A DNA stretch of 64,000 bases from contig CAWFFV010000082.1 of NCBI GenBank assembly GCA_963814985.1, positions 104,030 to 168,029 on the forward strand. Reading direction: 5' to 3'. Position 1 is the stretch's first letter, and each line of letters starts with the position of its first letter. Positions 49,029-58,858 of this stretch are shown here, piece after piece. The DNA comes from CAWFFV01 sp963814985. GTDB lineage: Bacteria > Chloroflexota > Ktedonobacteria > Ktedonobacterales > Ktedonobacteraceae. The notes below the pieces were generated by a model, which saw only the letters and a list, made by a program, of their open reading frames with translations, was not told the DNA's origin and did not search any database. Made by a program: the position numbers and the translations under genes.

Positions 49029-49961
49029 TTAAAAACGTGCGCGAATCCTGTGCTCTTTGCGATAAATTGCAGGAGTGAGGCCCAGAGAACGCTTGAAAGC
49101 CTGGGTCAGGTGGCTCTGATTGGCAAAGCCGCTGGCCAGCGCGATCTGAGCCAACGGTAGATCAGTTTCTCGTAGCAACTGCTGGGTGTGCTTGATACGC
49201 TGGCTGAGCACAAATTGATGTGGACTCTCGCCAGCCGTCCGGCGAAACTGGCGTGCGAAATGATAGGGACTGAAGCCAATCTGCTGAGCCAGCGCAGATA
49301 AGGAGAGATCATGATCGAGATGCGTGAGGATAAAATCTGTCACCAGGCCGATCTGGCGCGGCGTCAGACCGTGCATGGGTTCTTTGATCTCTGGAGTCGA
49401 GGTAGTATAGTAGCGCAACAGATGAACGGCGAGCATTTGGGCGGAGGTTTGCGCGTAAAGCTTGCTCATAGTTGTAGGTTGCTCTAATTCGCGCTGGAGC
49501 GCCAGGCCAATCTGCGCCAGTAGCGGATCTTGAAAACCGGAGCGCCCGTAGAGAGTCAGACGGGCCGGATCGCGATCTGTGATCTCCGCAGCAGTACGTG
49601 AGAAGAGGTCGCTGCTCAGATGAATCTGGAGTGTCTGCATCGGTTCGGCGGACAGACTCCGCCAGCGTACTTCCCCGATGACACTGCTGCTAGGTGTGAG
49701 TATGAGATCATTCTGACGCAGGGAAAATCCTTGCCATAAGCCATTTGTGCTCTGGCGCTCGATGAGCATCTTACCGCTGGTCAGCAAGGTCAGAGCTATA
49801 TCCGGAACCGCTGGTGTCGTCCATCCTTCAAGCTCCATCGGCTCATGAAAGGCGCGCACCAGCAATCCCTCCCAGTCAGCGTCTGAGCTGGAAAGAAAGA
49901 GCAGCGGAACTGCGAGTCTGTCGTGAGCTGCTCTCCCGGTTGTTGTTTGTTTCTCTATCAT
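49029..49961 (-). CDS. AraC-family transcriptional regulator
   Basis: 310 residues. The N-terminal 190 form a cupin-like sensing domain. The C-terminal pair of HTH motifs is at 210-300: HDLSLSALAQQIGFSPYHFARQFRR and LPLAQIALASGFANQSHLTQAFKR, then LGLTPAIYRK. It likely regulates the VOC gene, 121 bp downstream on the same strand, or other genes. Confidence 0.93.
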   Translation of the reverse strand: MIEKQTTTGRAAHDRLAVPLLFLSSSDADWEGLLVRAFHEPMELEGWTTPAVPDIALTLLTSGKMLIERQSTNGLWQGFSLRQNDLILTPSSSVIGEVRWRSLSAEPMQTLQIHLSSDLFSRTAAEITDRDPARLTLYGRSGFQDPLLAQIGLALQRELEQPTTMSKLYAQTSAQMLAVHLLRYYTTSTPEIKEPMHGLTPRQIGLVTDFILTHLDHDLSLSALAQQIGFSPYHFARQFRRTAGESPHQFVLSQRIKHTQQLLRETDLPLAQIALASGFANQSHLTQAFKRSLGLTPAIYRKEHRIRARF

Positions 49962-50340
49962 ATAACTTCTATTCTATCATGCAAGAGAGAGCCAGGATTC
50001 TGGCACTACCTCTGTTTGTGATAATGTGGGAAGAGGAAAGAGATGTTTTCACACCGTCATTTCGGCATGTCATGTATTATATATGATCACTACAAATTGC
50101 ATGCAGCTTGCAGAGATTTTTAGGATAAAAAGAAATAGACACTTTGATGATGTACTTTGAGGCCTGAGCGTTTTTTCTGGTAAAAGTCCTTCAAGAGCGT
50201 CGGTTTCCTGCAATCTTTAGCCGTCTGAGCCTGGAGACATCTTTCACTTATGGAGTGACTTACTCGCATGTGGTTTAGTGGGAACAGGCTTCTCATGCGG
50301 GTTGAGGATGTATTGACGAGCATGGTAAAATGGAAATATT
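49962..50340. other. Intergenic region upstream of tRNA-Arg
   Basis: No gene is seen. It holds the AraC gene upstream region and the tRNA promoter area; TTGACG at 50317 is present but no well-spaced -10 box. Confidence 0.35.
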
Positions 50341-50413
50341 GGGGCTGTAGCTCAGTGGATAGAGCGTCGGTTTCCTAAACCGTGCGTCGGCGGTTCGAGT
50401 CCGCCCAGTCCCA
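50341..50413 (+). tRNA. tRNA-Arg (anticodon CCT)
   Basis: The acceptor GGGGCTG pairs with CAGTCCC. The D arm is CTCAGTGGATAGAG, the anticodon loop TTCCTAA gives CCU, and the T arm is GGCGGTTCGAGTCCGCC. CCA is not encoded. An integrase gene follows on the opposite strand, which makes the 3' end a likely attachment site. Confidence 0.93.
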
Positions 50414-50420
50414 CTTCATG

Positions 50421-50450
50421 AGTCCGCTTGTAGAGCGGGCTTATTTTTTT
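50421..50450 (+). terminator. Terminator after tRNA-Arg
   Basis: GTCCGCT pairs with AGCGGGC (one G-U) around a short loop, followed by TTATTTTTTT. Confidence 0.75.
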
Positions 50451-50499
50451 GATCATTGTGTCACCTTTCATTTTGACATCTGTTTTGACATCTATCAGA

Positions 50500-51630
50500 T
50501 CAGCCGCGTTTTGTGAGCAATATATCCAGGCGATTGGCAGCTTCTTCTTGAAGATGGGGCAGGACATGGGAGTATGTATCAAGCGTTACCGCAATTTGAC
50601 TATGGCCAAGTCGCTCCTGAACGACCTTTGGATGAACGCCCAGTGAGAGAAGCAAGGTTGCACAACTATGACGTAAGTCGTGGAAACGGATCCGAGGTAA
50701 CCCGGCTTTTGCTAAGATTGGTCGGAACGACCGCCTCATCATATTTCCTACCTCAACTGGTCGGCCCAGTGTATTGCAAAAGATCCAGCCCTGTTCATCC
50801 CACTCAGGTCCTGCGGCAAGACGCTGTTCGTGCTGACGTACGCGATGGAGCTTTAAGGCGTCGAGTGTTGTTGGGGCAAGATGGATGCTGCGTCGGCTCT
50901 TTGGTGTCTTGGGTTCTGACACCTGAAATCCTTGTTTGGGCAGGCGTGATATCGTTCTTCTGACTTGAAGAATCCCATGTGTGAAATCGATATCTTTCCA
51001 CTGGAGTGCTAATATTTCTCCCTGTCGCATGCCTGTGGTAAGCGCAAGGAGATACAACGCTTCTAATGGGTCACCTTTCGCTGTTTCAAGAAATTGTTGT
51101 GCTTGTTCTCCCGTCAGCACTTGCATTTCCTTCCTGGGCACACGAGGTGTATCGATCAAGTTACATGTGTTGCGTGCAACAAGGTTCCAGCGGAGTGCGT
51201 CATTGAGAGCACGGTGAAGCACACGGTGGATATGTTGTACTGTTTGTGGTGCATAGCCTTCCTGACGTTTTGTATTGTAGAGCTTTTGTAGGTGTTGTGG
51301 CGAAAGCTTCTGGAGTTGGATTTTTCCGAGTGCCGGAAGTATATGCAAGGTGATAAGTTGACAATAGCGAATGTATGTCTTTGGTCGTACATTATGCTGA
51401 ATGGTATCTTGCAACCAGGAGGTCAGAAAGATGTTGAGTGTCTGATCACCTGTCGTAACGAACGTCCCTTGCATCTTTGCCTGGTTGGCAAGCTGAAGCT
51501 CTTTGAGAGCCTCACTCTGCTTTTTACGATAGATAAATTTCTTCTTCCCATCTTCAAGAGGGATCACCGCAACCCATCTCCCATCTGCACGCTGATACAC
51601 ACTTCCTTCTCCCTTAACACGTTTACTCAT
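50500..51630 (-). CDS. Tyrosine site-specific recombinase (phage/ICE integrase)
   Basis: A 376-residue integrase with an AP2-like N-terminus (GEGSVYQRADGRWVAVI), a SAM-like core-binding domain near 60-160, and the catalytic domain: TTGMRQGEIL (Arg), LPRIRFHDLRHSCATLLL (HxxR), LGHSQIAVTLDTYSH (His/Tyr nucleophile). GAGGTAAG supports ATG 51630 over one at 51678. It ends 87 bp from tRNA-Arg and faces it. The 311 bp upstream to the first T4SS gene shows no other gene. Confidence 0.93.
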   Translation of the reverse strand: MSKRVKGEGSVYQRADGRWVAVIPLEDGKKKFIYRKKQSEALKELQLANQAKMQGTFVTTGDQTLNIFLTSWLQDTIQHNVRPKTYIRYCQLITLHILPALGKIQLQKLSPQHLQKLYNTKRQEGYAPQTVQHIHRVLHRALNDALRWNLVARNTCNLIDTPRVPRKEMQVLTGEQAQQFLETAKGDPLEALYLLALTTGMRQGEILALQWKDIDFTHGILQVRRTISRLPKQGFQVSEPKTPKSRRSIHLAPTTLDALKLHRVRQHEQRLAAGPEWDEQGWIFCNTLGRPVEVGNMMRRSFRPILAKAGLPRIRFHDLRHSCATLLLSLGVHPKVVQERLGHSQIAVTLDTYSHVLPHLQEEAANRLDILLTKRG

Positions 51631-51941
51631 TGCACTTACCTCTTTTCTTTTAATAGCTGTTTTCCCATCTGCTGACATAAGAGAAATCTGAGGAATCTTT
51701 CCTGTTATTGTCTCTCCTGGTCATACAAATTTCCTTTTTTTGATCATTTCCTGACGCAGTACATCTGCGTATTTCTTATAGTACATATTCTCTGACCAAA
51801 GGTCAAGTGGAAAGGACGCACTTTTTTGCGCTACCAAGTCAAGAAAAACCTGATGCTAACAGGAGATTTTTTTACTCCCTTCACCGCTACACTTACTCCC
51901 AGGAACATTGTCCATGAAAGTCCTTTCTGAAGGGAGTTGTT

Positions 51942-53170
51942 ATGCAACGAAAACCTGTTGACCGATCATCAAGATATCGGTGTCTCTATACTGATGAGCA
52001 AAACAAACGGCACCGACAAAAACCGAAACCTGTTTTGTTCCGGTGGCCTCTACGCTTCTGGCTGTTGTTTGCCCTGGTGGTTTGTGTGCTCATCTCCTCC
52101 GCCTCTGCTGAGAACCGGAGAGCCCAGAACCCTCCATCACATCCACCCCAGTCGATCAATGCTTCGGGTGGCGTGACTACTCCACAGGCCAGTTGTCCAG
52201 CAAATCAGACAACGACCTCTGGTCTTACGCAATCGCAGAATCCAGATACCACTACCTGCTTTTCCGTACAACCGACACGCTATCGGATTCTCCATTTGAT
52301 CCTGTTACCATCCTGACGAGCATTGGCACGTCAATAGTTGGGGGTTTGACAGACTTTGTGAAGAGTCAGTTTCTTGACTGGGCCTCCTCATTTGGTTTTG
52401 TCTATATTACTCCCGCCGCACTGACCTATAAGTTGCTGACGATACAAAATGCTGGAAAGTGGGTGATCAGTATTCTCGACGGAGTGGTTGCTCTCATCCT
52501 GATGATTGGCGGTTACAACGTGGTCATGCGCCATCACCTGGGTCTTGCGTCAAGTGGGCTGCTTGAATTGCTGCCCAGGCTTGCTCTGACGACCATTATC
52601 GCTAATGTTGGTTTCTTCGCTGTCCTGCCACAGCTTATCGAACTCAACAACAGTATGTGTGTGAGCCTCTGGATGGCCTTTGGGCATGCAGGTGCAGGTG
52701 ATTTCACGCTGCCGCTAGGAGCCATCAACTGGCTCAGGCAGCCATTCACGATTGGACTCTTCGTTGTCATCGATTTTCTTGTGGCTCTTCTCCTGACAAT
52801 CGAGCAACTTGTCCGTATCGGGTTATTGGATGTCTTGATCGTGTTTGCCCCTCTTGGGATTATGTGCGCTGCGCTTCCCCAAACGCGAAACTTCTTCCAT
52901 CTGTGGGTTATCACTTTCTTCTGTACACTTTTCGTCCAGGTCCTTCAAGTGGGGGCTCTTGCACTGGGGACAGCTCTCATGGTGAGCTTTGGAACTGCCA
53001 GCACGACCCCGGTGGTGATTCTCGTTGGCATCGCGACCATGTATATCGCCTTCAAACTCCCCACCATGCTGCTTTCAGGTGCTCTTCGCGCCTCTGTTGG
53101 TTCAGCACATCGAGACGCGAGCACAGCGCTGACGGGGATTGCAAGTCTCGCCGGTTTCATCGGAGCGTAA
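51942..53170 (+). pseudogene. TrbL/VirB6-like T4SS membrane protein, one frameshift
   Basis: The first frame has a basic N-terminus, a signal-like helix (FWLLFALVVCVLISSASA) and a Pro/Ser/Thr-rich linker. It shifts near 52280; the second frame reads TDTLSDSPFDPV and then about six helices (WVISILDGVVALILMIGG; LALTTIIANVGFFAVL; LLDVLIVFAPLGIMCAAL; LPTMLLSGALRASVG). The pattern fits VirB6/TrbL channel components. If read separately, the second ORF would have to start at TTG 52193 inside the first. A single base joins them, giving about 409 residues. Confidence 0.65.
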
Positions 53171-53182
53171 AGGGAGGAAAAC

Positions 53183-54256
53183 ATGCGATTTCTCGGAATA
53201 CTCGCAAGCATTTTCGTCGTTGTGATGCTTGTCCTGATGCTCTTTGTCGCTGTGATCGGACCTGCTACGAACCCATTCGCCTTTGCTGGTGGAAATACAG
53301 CGGTTGTCCAGGCGGCTATCACAATGGCAGACCATCTTTCTGGTGTACGTGCTAACCAGTACGGTAGTGATTTTCCCCAGGAGGTCATTGCCTATTGGAA
53401 CTCCATTTGTCATGGGTGCTGGGAGATGCAATCTGGCTCACTCCAGTGTGTGATGTTTGTCCTTGGCGCATATGCCCTGGCAGGTGAACCACTCCATACC
53501 TGGGGAAATGCTATAGATTTCTGGAGCCTCTATCAGCATCAACCAGGGTGGAGCGAGATTTCTGCGGGACAGGCAATGCCACAGCCAGGGGACATTGTCG
53601 TCTGGCAAGGCGGTAAGTTTGGACATGTGGCTGTAGCCATTAACGTTGTTCCGCCTGTTGGTGGGCATGATGGCAGTGTAACCGTTGCAGAGGCCAATGC
53701 TCCAGGTAATCGTTTTCCTGGAAGTGCCAGTCCGGGTAACTGGTACCGTATGACGTTGCATCCCGATCTCTCTGTAAGTACCTGGCCTGGATATCTGGTG
53801 CTTGGGTACCTGCGACGTGGTCCCGCAGGAGGTACTCAGGTTCTTCCACCAGGACTCTCCTGGGACACCCCATATGTTCAGCTTGCCTGGGAGAATGCCG
53901 TACAGGCCGGGATTTCCCCAGATACCTTCATCCGGCAAATTAATCAGGAGAGTGGGTTTCATCCCAATGCACGGTCTGCGGCTGGCGCAGAAGGGATCGC
54001 ACAATTCATGCCAGCCACTGCTGCCAGACTTGGAATCGATCCCTGGAATCCTGTCGATGCCCTCCGAGCGGCGGCTCACCTGATGGCATCTCTGATTCAA
54101 CAGTATCAAGGAGACTCTGCTAAGGCTCTTGCTGCCTACAACGCTGGCAGTGGGGCAGTTGAAGCCTGCGTACGTCTACAACAGGCCTCCTGGCTGAGTT
54201 GTATGCCACGCGAAACGCAACAGTATGTCAGAAGTATTCTGCAATCAAGCAACTAA
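53183..54256 (+). CDS. VirB1-like bifunctional CHAP endopeptidase and lytic transglycosylase
   Basis: 357 residues with an N-terminal helix (ASIFVVVMLVLMLFVAVIG). The CHAP domain near 75-210 has SLQCVMFVLGAYAL (Cys), GKFGHVAVAINV (His) and AEANAPG. The SLT domain near 240-345 has RQINQESGFHPNARS (catalytic Glu), GIAQFMPATA and ALAAYNAGSGAV. It opens the cell wall for the conjugation channel. GGAGG precedes the ATG, 12 bp after the previous gene. Confidence 0.9.
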   Translation: MRFLGILASIFVVVMLVLMLFVAVIGPATNPFAFAGGNTAVVQAAITMADHLSGVRANQYGSDFPQEVIAYWNSICHGCWEMQSGSLQCVMFVLGAYALAGEPLHTWGNAIDFWSLYQHQPGWSEISAGQAMPQPGDIVVWQGGKFGHVAVAINVVPPVGGHDGSVTVAEANAPGNRFPGSASPGNWYRMTLHPDLSVSTWPGYLVLGYLRRGPAGGTQVLPPGLSWDTPYVQLAWENAVQAGISPDTFIRQINQESGFHPNARSAAGAEGIAQFMPATAARLGIDPWNPVDALRAAAHLMASLIQQYQGDSAKALAAYNAGSGAVEACVRLQQASWLSCMPRETQQYVRSILQSSN

Positions 54257-54270
54257 AAGGAGAGATTACG

Positions 54271-54570
54271 ATGGTTCATCTCTTTCATACCGGATTCCAG
54301 GTCCTGGCCATGGTGGCTATGGCCCCTCCAACGGATACGTCGGGAGTAAGCGATGCCTTTATTAACCTGGCAAGGCTGGGTTCAGCAATGCTTGGAGGCG
54401 TCGTTGCCTTGTTTTCCATGTTCTGTGGTTTTCAATACATAGGTGCAGCGGATGATGCCTCCAAAGCTATGCATGCGAAGCGGGCTATTGCCCACCTGCT
54501 CATTGGAGCAACTATCGTTGCCGTCGGCGTCAATTTCGCTCCGCAAATTGTGAGGGCAATTTTTCCGTAA
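54271..54570 (+). CDS. VirB2/TrbC-like small membrane protein (pilin-like)
   Basis: A 99-residue protein with two hydrophobic helices (LGSAMLGGVVALFSMFCGFQYIG; AIAHLLIGATIVAVGVNFAPQI) separated by a charged loop DDASKAMHAKR. This is the VirB2/TrbC/PrgF-like layout. AAAAGGAGAG supports ATG 54271. Position between the VirB1- and PrgI-like genes is typical. Confidence 0.75.
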   Translation: MVHLFHTGFQVLAMVAMAPPTDTSGVSDAFINLARLGSAMLGGVVALFSMFCGFQYIGAADDASKAMHAKRAIAHLLIGATIVAVGVNFAPQIVRAIFP

Positions 54571-54636
54571 ATCTGTCAGGACACAGGGAGGGTAGGAAAA
54601 CACGCTTCTTGTGTCCACATCTGAAAGGAAGTTCAT

Positions 54637-55044
54637 ATGCACTCTCGTTCTCAGCCACACCATTCCGCTCAGCATCAGGTACCACACCTTGAGATAGAAG
54701 ACAAAATTCTGAGTATTGGTCCGCTTGATCTGACGTTACGTCAGGCAGGCATCCTGCTCATAGGCGGTTATGTAGCTTTCAACATCTGGAAAGCCTGCCA
54801 TGGACTGACGGAATTGGGTACTCCTGGTCTGGTTGTTCGTCTCCTGCTTGGAATGATTCCCGTCCTGGTTGCTCTCGCGTTCGCCTTTGGCCGTATCATG
54901 GGCCGAAGCTATGACGTCTGGATTACCCTGATCTGGCGCTATCTCTGGCAACCCAGAGTCTATGTGTGGAGGCACCTTCCGCCACTGTCCCATGCTCAAG
55001 AGGACTTTTCTCTCCCGTCCACTCTCCCAGAAAGTGAGGAATAA
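54637..55044 (+). CDS. PrgI/VirB3-like T4SS protein
   Basis: A 135-residue protein. A polar N-terminus leads into KILSIGPLDLTLRQAGILLIGGYVAF, then a second helix LLGMIPVLVALAFAFG and a C-terminal basic/aromatic part (SYDVWITLIWRYLWQPRVYVWR). This is the PrgI layout that anchors VirB4 at the membrane. AAAGGAAG precedes the ATG. The VirB4 gene starts 2 bp after its stop. Confidence 0.75.
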   Translation: MHSRSQPHHSAQHQVPHLEIEDKILSIGPLDLTLRQAGILLIGGYVAFNIWKACHGLTELGTPGLVVRLLLGMIPVLVALAFAFGRIMGRSYDVWITLIWRYLWQPRVYVWRHLPPLSHAQEDFSLPSTLPESEE

Positions 55045-55046
55045 AG

Positions 55047-57725
55047 ATGTTTGCATCCATCGCACACAAAAACAAAGGCTACGTTCAGGCGACCTATGTT
55101 GCTGCACGAGAGGTCCAGGATGATGTGCTCTGTCTCGCATCTGCACGAGGGCCACATCAGCGTGAGTATCTGGCTATTCTTGAGGTGAGTGGCGTCAACT
55201 ACCACCTCAAGTCTGAAGAGGAGCAGAGCCTCATCACTGATCTGTTCCAGCTTTTCCTGACTGGTCTGAGCCATCCGATCCAGCTTCTCGTACGTGTGCT
55301 TCCATTGAACCTGGAGCCATACCTCGAACAGTTTCATTTGCCATCCACAGAACACGCTCTCTCTCCATTAGCAGGGGCAATGGTGCAATTTCTTCGTGGC
55401 CTCGCCTCCCAACGGACATTGCTAGAGCGGAAATTCTATATTATTGTTCCCTGTTCTCTCACGGACAGTGCTCAGTCGCTAACGGCATTCTGGCTTTTGG
55501 GACAGCGGCGCAAACAGATGTACAAAGAGTTTGAGCAAGCACGACAACAACTTGATTTGCGTTGCAGTGAAATTGCCAGACAACTTATGGGCATGGGACT
55601 TTCTACACGCAGGTTAGATCAGGCGGCACTGGTCAATCTGGAATATAGTTGTCTCAGACCACAACACGCGTTTGACCATCCCCTCCACCCACAGCTTCTT
55701 GCCGGTCCTGGCCGTCCTGTTCAGCGCGTTGGACCCCGTCATCTGAAGCGTCGTACTCTCCATCAGGAACCCAGGAAGTCAGACACCGTGATCATCAAAA
55801 AACAGCAATCAGGCAAGGGCGTTGAAGCTCCACTCTTTGCAGAGTTGGCTGACTTGCTTGCACCTGCAAGTGTTCAGCTTCAGCATGATTGCATCCAGAT
55901 CGAAGAGGAGTATGCAAGCACGCTGGTTGTCACTCAGTTGCCACGTTTTGTCTCTGCTGGCTGGCTCAAACCGCTCATCGAACTGGATGAGCCAATGGAG
56001 ATCAGTTTCCATATTCAGCCCAGACACACAGGCACGGTCTTGCGACAACTCCGGCGCAGGCAACTCGAAATAACCTCTTCTTTTATGCTCGCTCAAGAGA
56101 AAAAACGACTGGTTGATCCTGAAATGCAGGTGACTCAAGATGATATCCAGACGTTGATGGGACATCTTGCCAGTGGTGAGGAGCGCCTGCTGGATTGGTC
56201 CATGTCCATCTTGCTTCATGGCAGTACAAAAAATGCATTGCATGAACGCTTTGAACGGGTACGATCTGTGCTTTACAACCTCTTGCTGGAAACACGTCCG
56301 GCTTTGTTCGAGCAAGACCGTGGTTTTCGCTCCTGCCAACCTCATGCACGCAATGAACTGCACTCGACATTGTTGCTGCCCAGTGCCGCCGTGTCTACCG
56401 CATTCCCTTTTCTATCCACGACCCTGTTTCAGTCCAATGGTGTCCTGGAAGGTATTACTCCAACAGGAGAACCCGTTGTGCTCGACTGGTGGGCCTCGTC
56501 GCAGCGCAATGCTAACCGCCTGATTGTCGCACCATCTGGATCAGGGAAGTCATTCAAGACAAAACTGGATCTCCTACGTACGCATCTCATGATGACCTGT
56601 GCTGGATCGCAGGTCAATGGCTCACCTTCCACAACTCTCACGCATCAACATATTGTTATTGACCCGGAGCGTGAATACAAACGCCTTGCCGAGGCCCTTG
56701 CTGGACAGTGGGTTCGTCTGGCTCCTGGTTCGCAGCACCATATGAATCCCTTTGATCTGCCAAAGCTGCCAGCAGGAGAGATGATCCATGGTGATCTGCT
56801 TGCTGATCAGGTTCAGCATCTACAAGCATTGTTGGATATTCTGCTGACAGATCGAGGTCCTACCGGGCCAGGGACGCTCACCAGCCAGGAGAAAGGGCTG
56901 TTAGATCGGGTTTTGTATGAAGTCTACCGACGAGTTGGTATTACGGCTGACCCAAACACGCATGATCGATCAGCGCCGTTGCTACGAGATCTGTATGATG
57001 TGCTTGAAAGTGAGGTCTGTGGCCCTGATCCGTCTGGTTTACGCCAGCGTTTGTATCGTTTTGTCAAAGGGAGCCTTGCAGGACTCTTTGACGGGCCAAC
57101 GAATGTTGCACTGGACAATCCCCTGGTCGTTTTTGATGTCCATGATTTAGAGAGCGAACTTCGCCCTCTTGGCTTCTTCCTTATTAGCAACTACGTTTGG
57201 ACCACATCTTTTGGCTCTACGATCCCGCGCCAGTTGATTGTTGATGAATTGCTTTCACTGTACCAATATAGCGAAGGAGCGAGATTTTTAGAGACTGTTT
57301 TCCAACGAGCACGCAAACATTTTCTTGGTATCACTGGCATAACCCAGCATCCGGCCATTCTCTCCAACAGCACCATTCCATCCAATTGTGCCACGCAAAT
57401 CCTTCTGGGTCAGGAAGCCGCATCGCTTGATCTCATGGCTGACATCTTCAAACTCTCGGCACGGGAAATTCAGGTGCTCAAATCATGTGGGAAAGGTGAT
57501 GCATTGCTCCTCACCAATGAAAAGCGGATCTTTGTACGTTTTGAAGCGAGCCAGGTTGAACATGCACTCGCCACAACAGATCCCCGTGAGTTGAAAGCGT
57601 TGGCAGATCCATTGTCACAGGTGCAACCGACCACTTCGCCGCTACCATTTCAGCGTGGCAATCTGTCTCAAAGCCAGACTCAACAGAACGGCTCCGGATG
57701 GAGGAATGTGGGAGACGAGCTATGA
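55047..57725 (+). CDS. VirB4-like conjugation ATPase
   Basis: 892 residues. The N-terminal half has a VirB4 N-domain look. The ATPase has Walker A IVAPSGSGKSFKTK near 490, HIVIDPEREYKRLA, RLAPGSQHHMNPFDLP, NPLVVFDVHDLES, Walker B QLIVDELLSLY near 730, and the ITQHPAIL motif. It energises pilus and substrate transfer at the cytoplasmic face. It overlaps the primase gene by 4 bases (ATGA), so translation is coupled. Confidence 0.92.
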   Translation: MFASIAHKNKGYVQATYVAAREVQDDVLCLASARGPHQREYLAILEVSGVNYHLKSEEEQSLITDLFQLFLTGLSHPIQLLVRVLPLNLEPYLEQFHLPSTEHALSPLAGAMVQFLRGLASQRTLLERKFYIIVPCSLTDSAQSLTAFWLLGQRRKQMYKEFEQARQQLDLRCSEIARQLMGMGLSTRRLDQAALVNLEYSCLRPQHAFDHPLHPQLLAGPGRPVQRVGPRHLKRRTLHQEPRKSDTVIIKKQQSGKGVEAPLFAELADLLAPASVQLQHDCIQIEEEYASTLVVTQLPRFVSAGWLKPLIELDEPMEISFHIQPRHTGTVLRQLRRRQLEITSSFMLAQEKKRLVDPEMQVTQDDIQTLMGHLASGEERLLDWSMSILLHGSTKNALHERFERVRSVLYNLLLETRPALFEQDRGFRSCQPHARNELHSTLLLPSAAVSTAFPFLSTTLFQSNGVLEGITPTGEPVVLDWWASSQRNANRLIVAPSGSGKSFKTKLDLLRTHLMMTCAGSQVNGSPSTTLTHQHIVIDPEREYKRLAEALAGQWVRLAPGSQHHMNPFDLPKLPAGEMIHGDLLADQVQHLQALLDILLTDRGPTGPGTLTSQEKGLLDRVLYEVYRRVGITADPNTHDRSAPLLRDLYDVLESEVCGPDPSGLRQRLYRFVKGSLAGLFDGPTNVALDNPLVVFDVHDLESELRPLGFFLISNYVWTTSFGSTIPRQLIVDELLSLYQYSEGARFLETVFQRARKHFLGITGITQHPAILSNSTIPSNCATQILLGQEAASLDLMADIFKLSAREIQVLKSCGKGDALLLTNEKRIFVRFEASQVEHALATTDPRELKALADPLSQVQPTTSPLPFQRGNLSQSQTQQNGSGWRNVGDEL

Positions 57726-58858
57726 CAGATCGTGATGAGATTGCACAGGTGAAAGCTCGTGTTCATCTTGAAGATGTTTGCAAGAGTCGAGGCATGGACC
57801 TTCGATCATGTAATGGGGAACGCCTGGAAGGCTGTTGTCCTTTTCACGAAGATCACTCACCCAGTTTCAGCGTGTATGTGCAGACGCAACGGTACTACTG
57901 TTTTGGATGTGGCGCTCAAGGAGATGTGATTGATTTTGTGCGTACCTTTGATGGATGTTCTCTCAAAGAGGCTTTAGATCGACTCTCTCCAGGGCAGAGA
58001 AACGCACCAGTAAGTGAGAAACGACAGTACCCACAACGTAGCAAAGTGCAGGTTTCCTCATCAACTATTGATGAGGAACTTCCTGTCGATCATTCAGCTC
58101 TTCTCACACATGCACTTCTCACCTATCACAAAACGATACTGCGGATGACTCCTGTTCAGGAGTATCTTGCATCGCGTGGCATTTCACTGGCGACAATTCG
58201 TCGCTGTGTCCTTGGGTATGCTGATGGGATCACCTTGCGTCTTTCACTCAGAGGCAACGAGCCGTTATGGTTGCAGGCACGGCGTGCAGGACTGCTTACC
58301 CGTAATGGCAAAGAGTGGCTTGCTGGTAGGCTGATTATTCCCGATCTGCGAGGTGACACCTGTGTCTGGATGATTGGAAGAGTGCCTCCCACATCGCTGC
58401 ATCCAGTCTGCAAGACAAACGAGAAGTACCTTGGCCTTGCGATCCCCAAAACACTGTTAGGGTATTATGCGGCCCTGGCAGAGTTGCAACACCCGTCTGG
58501 ACGACCGCTTCAAGGGATTCTCGTCGTAGAAGGGGCAATCGATTATGTTCTGGCTCTGGAATGGCAGTTGCCCTTTCTCTGTGTGGCTCTTCTGGGAACT
58601 CATGCAAGTCGTCGGCAACTGCAAGCATTGCTGCACCTGCACGAAATCAGTGGGCTACCATTTATTGATTGGCACGATGCGGATGAGCGAGGACGCCTTG
58701 CCTCTCTTCATCTGTCGAAACAACTTCAGGGGCGTCATGTGCGCCCCTTTCCTGAGATTGCTATGGTCAAAGACCTCGCAGATTTGGGGACACAACGTGA
58801 TGGCTACGCTCGCTTGACACAGGCATGGCACGCTCTTGGAGATGGAGGTGAACTTTGA
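57722..58858 (+). CDS. CHC2 zinc-finger primase (DnaG-like)
   Basis: About 378 residues. The zinc finger is GCCPFHEDHSPSFSVY with YYCFGCGAQGD near 38-70. A primase core near 130-230 follows, and a TOPRIM-like half has GILVVEGAIDYVLAL (Glu) and FIDWHDADERGRL. ATG 57722 is chosen for the ATGA overlap with virB4. It would prime the transferred single strand. Length is shorter than chromosomal DnaG, as in plasmid and phage primases. Confidence 0.85.
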   Translation: MTDRDEIAQVKARVHLEDVCKSRGMDLRSCNGERLEGCCPFHEDHSPSFSVYVQTQRYYCFGCGAQGDVIDFVRTFDGCSLKEALDRLSPGQRNAPVSEKRQYPQRSKVQVSSSTIDEELPVDHSALLTHALLTYHKTILRMTPVQEYLASRGISLATIRRCVLGYADGITLRLSLRGNEPLWLQARRAGLLTRNGKEWLAGRLIIPDLRGDTCVWMIGRVPPTSLHPVCKTNEKYLGLAIPKTLLGYYAALAELQHPSGRPLQGILVVEGAIDYVLALEWQLPFLCVALLGTHASRRQLQALLHLHEISGLPFIDWHDADERGRLASLHLSKQLQGRHVRPFPEIAMVKDLADLGTQRDGYARLTQAWHALGDGGEL

